Source: CAZCPB01 sp044223975 (GTDB lineage Bacteria > Planctomycetota > Phycisphaerae > Phycisphaerales > UBA1924). Taken from it: a stretch of 64,000 bases of DNA. This document shows positions 7,868-14,531 of this stretch, piece by piece. A program made the position numbers and the translations under genes. The stretch covers positions 1-64,000 of the forward strand of contig JBGALI010000005.1 in assembly GCA_044223975.1 (NCBI GenBank). Direction: 5' to 3'. Numbering within the stretch: position 1 is the first letter of the stretch; each line of letters starts with the position of its first letter. The notes beneath the pieces are model-generated. The model searched no databases. It was not told the DNA's origin and saw nothing but the letters and a program-made list of their open reading frames with translations.

Positions 7868-8080
7868 ATGCGTCTTGCCATCGGACCTGCGCTCGTCGTT
7901 CTCGGCATTGTGCTGGTGATCTTCGGCATCAACGCGTCGCAGTCGCTGGGCTCCGACGTCTCGCGGTTCTTCACGGGCAACCCGACCGACCGTGCCGTGT
8001 GGCTGTTGATCGGCGGAGGGCTTGCCATCGTCGTCGGGCTGGGCGCCGGGGTCGTGACGTTGAGATCGAAGCGGGCGTGA
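7868..8080 (+). CDS. DUF3185 family small membrane protein
   Basis: A 70-residue two-helix membrane protein of the DUF3185 family. The first helix (PALVVLGIVLVIFGI) is followed by the hallmark loop NASQSLGSDVSRFFTGNPTD, then a second helix (VWLLIGGGLAIVVGLGAG) and a basic end. The function of the family is unknown; members are often encoded with stress-response small proteins, as here. GGAG lies six bases before the ATG at 7868, which rules out longer in-frame starts. It is 47 bases after the entericidin-like gene and 48 before the DUF3309 gene, so the three are probably cotranscribed. Confidence 0.8.
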   Translation: MRLAIGPALVVLGIVLVIFGINASQSLGSDVSRFFTGNPTDRAVWLLIGGGLAIVVGLGAGVVTLRSKRA

Positions 8081-8128
8081 CCGCCGATCGCCCGTTCGCT
8101 TGAACACGTCTATCAGAAAGGGGCCGAT

Positions 8129-8284
8129 ATGTTGGGCACAATTCTGCTGGTGGTTCTGATTCTCATGCTGATCGGGTCGTTGCCGTTGTACCCGCACAGC
8201 CGCAAGTGGGGGTACGGCCCCTCGGGAGGGTTGGGGCTGCTCGTGGTCATCATCATCGTGCTGCTGCTGCTCGGTCGCCTCTGA
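8129..8284 (+). CDS. DUF3309 family small membrane protein
   Basis: A 51-residue protein with two hydrophobic helices joined by the characteristic SLPLYPHSRKWGYGPSGG loop, ending LLLLGRL. This is the DUF3309 family, a short hydrophobic protein widespread in bacteria and of unknown role. AAAGGGG sits seven bases before the ATG, a good ribosome site. It is the last gene of the probable three-gene unit with the entericidin-like and DUF3185 genes. Its small size makes it easy to miss, but the loop and the helix spacing match the family well. Confidence 0.82.
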   Translation: MLGTILLVVLILMLIGSLPLYPHSRKWGYGPSGGLGLLVVIIIVLLLLGRL

Positions 8285-8494
8285 GCACCGGCCGACGGTT
8301 TGGGCGATACGCGCATGGTTTGGAGGAAGGGCACGCCAGGCCGGCCCGGCGTGGGGCGTTGTCGCGTGGGGCGCGGCAGATGTTCGGGGCCGGGTTGTGG
8401 GGTGGTCGTGGCGCGGCGCGTGTGGCCCGTCGTTGCGGACGGGACTCGCCGCACGTGCCTTTACTCGCCCCCCCGCCCCAGTTAGCATCCTTGC

Positions 8495-8746
8495 ATGAAG
8501 ACCCGAAACAGCTTCCGTGCCGGCGTGCTCCGGGCGATCGTCGCGGCCGGGGTGGTCGGGGCGGCGGTTCCCGCCATGGCCCAGTTTCAGTCCGACGACG
8601 CCGGGGCCGAGGGTGTTTCCCCGCCGCGGCCGGGCAAGGCTGACGACTCGGCGCCGCTGGTGATGACATACCTGGTGGGGATCGTGCTGCTGGGGGCGGC
8701 TGTCGGTGCGAACCTGATTCCGCCGAAACGCGGGCACCAGGACTGA
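8495..8746 (+). CDS. small exported membrane protein, hypothetical
   Basis: An 83-residue protein with a signal peptide (MKTRNSFRAGVLRAIVAAGV ... PAMAQ), a short charged linker (DDAGAEGVSPPRPGKADD) and one C-terminal membrane helix (VMTYLVGIVLLGAAVGANLI) followed by a basic tail. It would be exported and anchored by its C-terminus. There is no obvious Shine-Dalgarno before the ATG, so the start may be leaderless. I do not recognise the family. It precedes two further small exported proteins on the same strand. Confidence 0.62.
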   Translation: MKTRNSFRAGVLRAIVAAGVVGAAVPAMAQFQSDDAGAEGVSPPRPGKADDSAPLVMTYLVGIVLLGAAVGANLIPPKRGHQD

Positions 8747-8838
8747 CGTCCGTGCGAATCGCGTGCGGGCGGAGGGCGCGCTGACCGGACGGGCCCCGCC
8801 GTCGAGCGTCCCGCGCGCGGGACGCGGAAAGGCGAACC

Positions 8839-9147
8839 ATGGGACAGGTGCTTCAAGACGCGTCGTGCCGGCGTTTGCTGTGGATCAACGGATCAATGCT
8901 GGCGGCGCTGGCGGTGCTGTTCGTGCTGCCGGCGGGGGCCCAGAACGCCACGCCGGGGGGGCGGGCCCGGGGCGAGTACACCATGATCTCGGGCAAGACG
9001 AGCGTGGGGGGGAACAGCGCGGTGTTCATCCTTGATTCGGTGAATCAGGAGATGATCGCCCTGCGATGGGATTCGTCGCGGCGTTCGTTCGCGGGGCTGG
9101 GGTACCGCAGCCTCGATGCGGACTCGAAGATCCAGCCGGGCCGTTGA
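8839..9147 (+). CDS. small exported protein, hypothetical (paralogue 1)
   Basis: A 102-residue protein with an N-terminal hydrophobic segment (MLAALAVLFVLPAGAQ) that fits a signal peptide. The mature part reads as a compact beta-strand domain (GEYTMISGKTSVGGNSAVFI, LDSVNQEMIALRWDSSRRSF). It is related to the next gene's product: both contain a TxMxS...N...V.ILD..N.(E/Q)MM..... pattern. AAAGG precedes the ATG at 8839. The gap to the next gene is 10 bases, so they form an operon. The role is unknown; envelope or periplasm is inferred from the signal peptide. Confidence 0.68.
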   Translation: MGQVLQDASCRRLLWINGSMLAALAVLFVLPAGAQNATPGGRARGEYTMISGKTSVGGNSAVFILDSVNQEMIALRWDSSRRSFAGLGYRSLDADSKIQPGR

Positions 9148-9157
9148 GGAGGACTCC

Positions 9158-9496
9158 ATGAGCACGGCACAGGGCTTTCTGCGGGGTTCGGGGGTGCGGG
9201 CGCTGCTGACGGGCACGGCCGTGGTGGCAGCGGGCCTGCTGGTCGTTCAGGCCGCGGCACGCGTGCCGCAGATCGGCGGCAACTCCTCGGCGCGGACGGG
9301 CATGGTGAGCCAGACGGGCCCGTTCACGATCATGACGAGCGACGCGGGGAACGAGGACATCGTGGTGGTGCTGGACAACCGCAACGAGCAGATGATGGTG
9401 TACAAGGTCGAGAACAGCCAGTCGCTGCAGCTTTTTCAGAAGCTGGCGCTGCCTCGGCTGTTCCTGGACGCCAAGGCCCGGGCGGCAGGCAAATGA
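9158..9496 (+). CDS. small exported protein, hypothetical (paralogue 2)
   Basis: A 112-residue paralogue of the preceding gene, with a hydrophobic export segment (ALLTGTAVVAAGLLVVQAAA) and the same beta-rich mature domain (GPFTIMTSDAGNEDIVVVLD, NRNEQMMVYKVENSQSL). GAGGAGG lies directly upstream of the ATG at 9158, a strong ribosome site, 10 bases after the previous stop. The pair looks like a local duplication that has diverged strongly. It ends close to the start region of ricT. I cannot assign a function; an envelope role is the only inference. Confidence 0.68.
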   Translation: MSTAQGFLRGSGVRALLTGTAVVAAGLLVVQAAARVPQIGGNSSARTGMVSQTGPFTIMTSDAGNEDIVVVLDNRNEQMMVYKVENSQSLQLFQKLALPRLFLDAKARAAGK

Positions 9497-9590
9497 TGAA
9501 GGGGTGGGGGGTGAGGGCCGCGGTCCCTTGCGGACCGTCTAGACTTCCACCCCGTCGGTTTCCCCTGACTACGCCCGTTCGATCCAACAC

Positions 9591-11087
9591 ATGCCAATCG
9601 TTCCTCTTCCCCAGTTTGAAGCCGACCTCGCCCAGCTCGAGGAGGAGGATCGCAAGGTCTACGAGGCGCTCAAGGCGCCCAAGACGCTGGTGGTGCGGTT
9701 TGGGTGCATGAAGCTGGTGGGCGAGTTCCCAGCGGACGGCTCGATCAAGCCGGGGTGCGGGAGCAAGCTGGTCTGCCGCACACACCGCGGGACGGAATTG
9801 TGCGAGATGCTGACGAGCACCTGCCCCAACAGCGGGTGCTCGAAGAGCGTGTCGCGCAAGGACATGCTTGGGTACATCGAGAACTCCGGGGGGCGAGACT
9901 ACCCGTTCTTTACGGAGGGGCGGGTGCTGCGCCTGGCGACGCCCGAGGACCTGGACAGGCAGAACGCGATCGAGCAGTCCAAGCATGAGCTGACGATGAA
10001 CGGTCGGCGGCGCGTCGAAGAGCTCGGGCTGCGGATGAAGATGGTCGACGCCGAGCCGCTCCTGGGCGGCGAGCGGGTGACGTTCTACTACTCGTCGGAA
10101 GAGCGGGTTGATTTCCGCGAGCTGATCCGGCTGCTCTCAAACGACGTGCACACGCGGGTCGAGTTGCGCCAGGTCGGGGCCCGCGACGAGGCCCGCCTGA
10201 CGGCCGACTACGAGAAATGCGGGCAGTACTGCTGCTGCAAGAACTTCCTGAAGGTGCTCAAGCCGATCTCGATGAAATCGGCGAAGGTGCAGAAGGCGAC
10301 GCTGGACCCGCTGAAGATCTCGGGGCGGTGCGGCAGGCTGATGTGCTGCCTGCGGTACGAGGACCAGACGTACGAAGACCTCAAGAAGAATCTGCCGCGG
10401 AAGAAGAGCCGCGTAGGCACGCCCGAGGGCGACGGGATGGTGATTGACGGGCAGATCCTGACGCAGCTGGTGCTGGTGCGGCTGGACGGGCTCGACAAGG
10501 ACGGGAAGTTCCGCGACGTGGCGGTGCCGGTTGAGAACCTCGAGGCGCCCAAGAGCCTGACGCCGCCGCCGATGCCGGCCATGCCGCAGCCCGGGGAGAT
10601 GCGTCCGATGGGGCGCGACACCGGGCCGCGGCGCGATGCCGCGCCGCGGGAGATCGGCGCCCGCGTGGGCGGAGGACGTGAAGGTGGGCGGGAGGGTGGT
10701 CGGGACGGGGGCCGCGAGGGTGGAGGTCGCGAGGGTCGAGATCGGCGCGACGGCGGACCGCGTCCGGCCCGTCCGGCGGGGCCCGATCGACCGCAGGAAC
10801 GAAGGCCCGCACCGCCGCAGGCACCGATGCCGCGGCCTGCTGCGCCGCCGCCGCCAGCTCGCGACGAGGTTGACGATCTGGACGACATCGAGACCGACTA
10901 CGGCGACGGGCCGGCACCCAGCGGTCCTCCCGCGAGCGGGACCGGACCGCAGCGGCCCGGGCAGCCTGGCTCACCGCAGGGCGGCGACGACGAATCGCGC
11001 CGGCGCCGGCGGAGGCGCAGGCGTCGGCGGGGCGGGGGTGGTGGCGGAGGAGGGGGCGGGGGAGGACCGCCGGCTCCCGGCGCCTGA
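9591..11087 (+). CDS. ricT: PSP1 domain protein, RicT-like, with long RGG tail
   Basis: A 498-residue protein. Residues ~100-320 form the PSP1 domain of RicT (YaaT), including the cysteine clusters KCGQYCCCKNFL (Cys210, 214-216) and RCGRLMCCLRYE (Cys247, 252, 253), which in RicT help bind Fe-S clusters in the RicAFT complex that tunes RNase Y and RNA decay. A second Cys-rich N-terminal part (Cys39-Cys83) is unusual for the family. From about 325 on the chain is disordered: Pro-rich, then RGG/GGR repeats, an acidic patch, an oligo-Arg run and an oligo-Gly run. Such tails often bind RNA. The ordinary family length is about 275 residues. lepB follows after 23 bases, as also occurs with PSP1 genes elsewhere only loosely. 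Confidence 0.85.
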   Translation: MPIVPLPQFEADLAQLEEEDRKVYEALKAPKTLVVRFGCMKLVGEFPADGSIKPGCGSKLVCRTHRGTELCEMLTSTCPNSGCSKSVSRKDMLGYIENSGGRDYPFFTEGRVLRLATPEDLDRQNAIEQSKHELTMNGRRRVEELGLRMKMVDAEPLLGGERVTFYYSSEERVDFRELIRLLSNDVHTRVELRQVGARDEARLTADYEKCGQYCCCKNFLKVLKPISMKSAKVQKATLDPLKISGRCGRLMCCLRYEDQTYEDLKKNLPRKKSRVGTPEGDGMVIDGQILTQLVLVRLDGLDKDGKFRDVAVPVENLEAPKSLTPPPMPAMPQPGEMRPMGRDTGPRRDAAPREIGARVGGGREGGREGGRDGGREGGGREGRDRRDGGPRPARPAGPDRPQERRPAPPQAPMPRPAAPPPPARDEVDDLDDIETDYGDGPAPSGPPASGTGPQRPGQPGSPQGGDDESRRRRRRRRRRRGGGGGGGGGGGGPPAPGA

Positions 11088-11110
11088 TCTTCCCGCTATC
11101 GTTCGCCCAC

Positions 11111-12736
11111 ATGGCCACCTCCGGGACCGCATCCACGCCGCACCCTTCCACCGAATCGACCGTGAAGGAGACGATCACGTCGATCGTGATCGCGTTCGTG
11201 GTGGCGTTCGTGTTCCGCGGCTTTGTGCTCGAGCCGTTCCTGATCCCGACGGGGTCCATGGCGCCGACGCTGATGGGCGCGCACATGCGGTTCACGGGCC
11301 CGGACACCGCGTACTCGTGGGCGGTGGGGCCGTGGTCGATGGTGGACTCGCAGACGCCCGAGCGTGTGCAGCGCGACCCGGCCGGCGGGCCGGTGGTGGT
11401 GCACGATCCGATGTCGCGCGAGGAGCTGCGCGAGCCGGGCGTGCTCAGCCGCGCCGGCGACCGGATCTTCGTGCTCAAATCGCTGTACAACGTCTTTGAT
11501 CCGCGCCGGTACGAGGTGATCGTCTTCAAGAACCCCAGCAACCCGCAGGAGAACTACATCAAGCGCCTGGTGGGGCTGCCGGGGGAGCAACTGGCGATCG
11601 TGGACGGGGACATCTTTGCGCGCAAGATCGCGGAGCTTCCGCCGTCAGCGCCAAGGGGCGGCGCGGAGTCGTGGGGCGATGAAGGCTGGCGGATCGCGCG
11701 CAAGCCCGAGCGCGTGCAGCACTCGGTGTGGCAGCCGGTGTTCGACAGCCGCTACACGCCGCTGACGTCTCTGGGCGGCGGGAGTTCCTCGTTTCACTCG
11801 CCGTGGCAGGGCGGCAAGGGATGGGAGATCGACGGGAAGCAGATCTACGCGTTCACGGGGTCGGGGCGGACGAGCCTGGCGTGGGACCCGGCATGGGCCA
11901 TCAACGATTTCTGCCCGTACAACGAGACGTCGCCGAGGAACCGCCAGCGCGCATTCTTCCCGGTGTCGGACGTTCGCGTGGGGCTGGCGATCAAGCCGGG
12001 CGCGGCGGGGCAGTCGGTGGCGTTCGACCTGCGGGCGCGGCGCCAGGAGTTCAGGGCCGAAATCTCCGGCACCCGCGCGGTCCTCATGATGCGCCCGGCC
12101 CCGCCCACCGGAGAGGCCGACGGGGCGTGGACCACCGTGGATGAGAAGACCCTGGCGCACGAGATCCCCGCGGGCGAGTTCACCGACATTGAGTTCTGGC
12201 ACGCGGACCAGACTCTGAGCCTGTACGTGCGCGGCGAGCGCGTGGCGTACGCCGAGTACAACTGGACTCCCGCGCACCGGCTCGAGTCGACGCTTGGCTT
12301 TGGCGTGAGCGAGGCCGTGAGTGGAAAGCCCGAGCAGGCGCCCGTGGCCACCCCCGCGGCGTACCAGCCGCCGGCGCTTCGGATTGACTTTGACGGCGGG
12401 AGCTTTGACGTGGCCCGCGTGTCGGTGGCCCGCGACCTGTTCTATCAGCCCAGCGGCGGCAGCCCGTTCCAGATCGCCTTCGGCGCGACGCCCGAGCGGA
12501 TGCCGGAGCTGACGCCGGACCAGTTCTTCGTGTGCGGCGACAACAGCCCCGCGAGCCTGGATGCACGCCTGTGGGACCGCGTGGACCCGTGGATCAAGGC
12601 CCAGGTCGACCCGACGATCGGCGTGGTGAACCGCGACCTGCTGGTGGGGCGCGCGTTCTTCGTGTACTTCCCGGCACCGGTGCCCGTGAAGGGGCTGTGG
12701 ATGCCGGACTTCGGGCGGTTGCGCTTCATCTGGTGA
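11111..12736 (+). CDS. lepB: signal peptidase I with large insertion
   Basis: Cleaves signal peptides from exported proteins at the outer face of the inner membrane. One N-terminal helix (TITSIVIAFVVAFVFRGFVL) leads to the catalytic PTGSMAPT (Ser49); the general-base lysine is Lys151 in NYIKRLVGLPGE; the final box is GDNSPASLDARLW (476 onward) and DLLVGRAFFVYF. The protein is 541 residues against ~200-320 normally. Between the lysine box and the GDNS box lies an extra region of about 280 residues (~185-465), which looks like a beta-sandwich (GQSVAFDLRARRQEFRAEIS, FTDIEFWHADQTLSLYVRGE), similar to concanavalin-like jelly rolls. All catalytic elements remain, so it should be active. It is 23 bases after ricT. 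Confidence 0.93.
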   Translation: MATSGTASTPHPSTESTVKETITSIVIAFVVAFVFRGFVLEPFLIPTGSMAPTLMGAHMRFTGPDTAYSWAVGPWSMVDSQTPERVQRDPAGGPVVVHDPMSREELREPGVLSRAGDRIFVLKSLYNVFDPRRYEVIVFKNPSNPQENYIKRLVGLPGEQLAIVDGDIFARKIAELPPSAPRGGAESWGDEGWRIARKPERVQHSVWQPVFDSRYTPLTSLGGGSSSFHSPWQGGKGWEIDGKQIYAFTGSGRTSLAWDPAWAINDFCPYNETSPRNRQRAFFPVSDVRVGLAIKPGAAGQSVAFDLRARRQEFRAEISGTRAVLMMRPAPPTGEADGAWTTVDEKTLAHEIPAGEFTDIEFWHADQTLSLYVRGERVAYAEYNWTPAHRLESTLGFGVSEAVSGKPEQAPVATPAAYQPPALRIDFDGGSFDVARVSVARDLFYQPSGGSPFQIAFGATPERMPELTPDQFFVCGDNSPASLDARLWDRVDPWIKAQVDPTIGVVNRDLLVGRAFFVYFPAPVPVKGLWMPDFGRLRFIW

Positions 12737-12755
12737 GCGGCGCGAACCGCACGCA

Positions 12756-13442
12756 TCACTCGCCGTCGAGCTCGACGATGTGGCACGCGTCGAGGCCGCG
12801 CTTCATCAGGTACTTCTGGTGGTAGTCCTCGGCCTTGTAGAAGGTCGCGGCGGGCTCGATGGCGGTGACGACCGGGCGCTTCCAGCGGCGGCTGGCGTCG
12901 AGGGCCTGCTTGGATTTCTCTGCCGCCGCCTTCTGCTCGGGGGTGTGATAGAAGACGACGGAGCGGTACTGCGTGCCGTAGTCGGGCCCCTGACGGTTGA
13001 GCGTGGTGGGGTTGTGGCACTTGAAGTACACGTCGAGGAGCTGGTCGTAGCTGACCTTGGCGGGGTCGTAGGAAACCTGGACGACCTCGACGTGCCCGGT
13101 CTGGTCGGTGCAGACGTCGTGGTAGGTGGGATCGCGGAGCGTGCCGCCCTCGTAGCCCACGGCGGTGTCGATAACGCCGGGGGTCTTGCGGAAGACTTCC
13201 TCGACCTGCCAGAAGCAGCCGGCGCCGAAGGTGGCGGTGGCCATGGTTTGCGTCTCCGTGGGCGATGCGGGGGGATTCACAGGAGTTTGAGGCGTGGTTG
13301 CGGCGGGCCGACCCGGGGAAGCGGCAGGAGTAGGCGTGGATGTGGTGACCGTCCGGCCCTCGGGGCGGGATTCGCAGGCTGCAAGCCCGAAGGCCAGCAC
13401 CGCGACGAGCAAGATTCGGCCGCCGTGAGCGGGGGTGTGCAT
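12756..13442 (-). CDS. msrA: peptide methionine sulfoxide reductase MsrA, lipoprotein form
   Basis: Reduces methionine-S-sulfoxide in proteins. The 228-residue chain begins MHTPAHGGRILLVAVLAF followed by the lipobox LAAC, so it should be lipid-anchored outside the cytoplasm. A Thr/Pro-rich linker of about 50 residues comes next, then a full MsrA domain: GAGCFWQVEEVF with the catalytic cysteine, GYEGGTLRDPTYHDVC, HVEVVQVSYDP, YFKCHNPTTLNRQGPDYGTQYRS and HQKYL. The ATG at 13442 has GGAGG seven bases upstream, better than the ATG six codons earlier. A cysteine near the C-terminus (DACHIVE) may resolve the active-site disulfide. It faces lepB tail to tail. Confidence 0.93.
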   Translation of the reverse strand: MHTPAHGGRILLVAVLAFGLAACESRPEGRTVTTSTPTPAASPGRPAATTPQTPVNPPASPTETQTMATATFGAGCFWQVEEVFRKTPGVIDTAVGYEGGTLRDPTYHDVCTDQTGHVEVVQVSYDPAKVSYDQLLDVYFKCHNPTTLNRQGPDYGTQYRSVVFYHTPEQKAAAEKSKQALDASRRWKRPVVTAIEPAATFYKAEDYHQKYLMKRGLDACHIVELDGE

Positions 13443-13493
13443 GTTGCCTCCATTGATCATTCGTTGAGTTTGATGCCACGGAGGCGGCGAGAG

Positions 13494-13853
13494 TCACTTG
13501 GAATCACGAATCCGAACGGTGGTCTCCTCGACCACCCAGAGCCTGCCGGCCAGGGGTTCGGTTCGAAGCAGGGGGAGAGCACCTTCCACCGCGCGGAGGA
13601 CGCCCGCCTTGTCCTGACACGCCACCCGCACGAGGACGATCCCGGCGTGACTCCCCGGCGGGTAGGAGCGAATATCGCCGAAATCGGTGTCGAGCGTCAT
13701 GATCGCCCGGTCCTCGCGCTTGCAGACCTCGAAGATGAATTGGTCCGGTCGCCCGCCGTGCGATTGATCCAGGACTGTCGCGGCATCGTGGCCGTGCGCT
13801 CGAAGCAGGCCGCGCAGTTCGACCGGGAGATTCTCGTCGATCTTGAATTTCAT
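13494..13853 (-). CDS. DUF5615 PIN-like protein, probable toxin (second pair)
   Basis: A 119-residue DUF5615 protein starting MKFKIDENLPVELRGLLRAH, with the first acidic motif at Asp6-Glu7 and the second in IMTLDTDFGDI. It matches the layout of the product at 336 but with low identity, so the two pairs are old relatives and not a recent duplication. Its ATG (13853-13851) shares one base with the TGA of the DUF433 gene (TGATG), giving coupled translation. Metal-dependent nuclease activity is inferred from the PIN-like acidic residues. It is the last gene of a three-gene minus-strand unit. Confidence 0.8.
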   Translation of the reverse strand: MKFKIDENLPVELRGLLRAHGHDAATVLDQSHGGRPDQFIFEVCKREDRAIMTLDTDFGDIRSYPPGSHAGIVLVRVACQDKAGVLRAVEGALPLLRTEPLAGRLWVVEETTVRIRDSK

Positions 13854-14101
13854 CAAGCCGCGTGGGGAGTGTGTGGGATGATCCGTTCGCGCGCCAATTC
13901 GGCCGCGTACGCGATGGCGGCCCGGATGTGCGTTGTGTTCAGGGAGGGGTAGCTCTTGAGGATCTCGGCCTCGGGCACGCTCGCGGCGAGATTGTCGAGG
14001 ATCACGGAAACCATGACCCGCGTTCCCTTGATGCACGCCTTGCCGTGGCAGATGGAGGGGTCGGTAGAGATGTGCTGGCGCCAATCCATTCGAAGAATCA
14101 T
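13853..14101 (-). CDS. DUF433 family protein, probable antitoxin (second pair)
   Basis: An 82-residue DUF433 protein with the classic core ISTDPSICHGKACIKGTRVM, VILDNLAASVPEAEILKSYP and AAIAYAAELARERI. The start at 14101 gives an ATGA overlap with the upstream membrane-protein gene; the alternative ATG at 14089 (MDWRQH) fits the domain's usual beginning and would drop four residues. Neither has a good Shine-Dalgarno, which favours coupling to the upstream gene. It is followed by the DUF5615 gene with a one-base overlap. The predicted role is antitoxin and operon autorepressor. Confidence 0.8.
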   Translation of the reverse strand: MILRMDWRQHISTDPSICHGKACIKGTRVMVSVILDNLAASVPEAEILKSYPSLNTTHIRAAIAYAAELARERIIPHTPHAA

Positions 14102-14442
14102 ATGACTGGTGGGCGCGTCCGTCTCTTTGCTCGTCTTCGTGCGTACCTCCAACCGGTGAACATCGCCACTAGCACGACGGGCATCCACAACGGCAGCCAG
14201 AGGCCGGCTCCTGAGCGCGGAAGCCATCGAATCCCGCCGGGCGCAAGGATGGGCGTCCAACCAGAGCCCATGTACCGTTGGCGGGCGGCCTGTTGGTCCT
14301 GCGGGTAGGTCACAAATCCGACACCGCCTTCCCAGACCTCGAAGTGGAAGGCCCCGCTCGGCGCGGTGTAGCTGATCCCGAAAAAGAGGCTCGCCAGGAA
14401 GATCGACAACGACGCGGCAAGGGCGAGTGCGGACCATTGCAT
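14098..14442 (-). CDS. two-helix membrane protein, hypothetical
   Basis: A 114-residue protein with one N-terminal helix (LALAASLSIFLASLFFGI), an exposed central region rich in Trp and Gly (FHFEVWEGGVGFVTYP, SGWTPILAPGGIRWLP), a second helix (LWLPLWMPVVLVAMFTGW) and an Arg-rich cytoplasmic tail. Proteins of this shape are common in planctomycetes and have no known function. It overlaps the DUF433 start by four bases, so it shares a transcript with a toxin-antitoxin-like pair, which is unusual. It diverges from ribBA; the 90 bases between hold both promoters. Confidence 0.72.
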   Translation of the reverse strand: MQWSALALAASLSIFLASLFFGISYTAPSGAFHFEVWEGGVGFVTYPQDQQAARQRYMGSGWTPILAPGGIRWLPRSGAGLWLPLWMPVVLVAMFTGWRYARRRAKRRTRPPVI

Positions 14443-14531
14443 AGGGGTTCCTTCCGCCGCGCCTCTGCGCTCGAACGCAATACTCTACGGCCGAACGACC
14501 CGCCCGATGCCCGGCCAATAATCGCCCGCCC

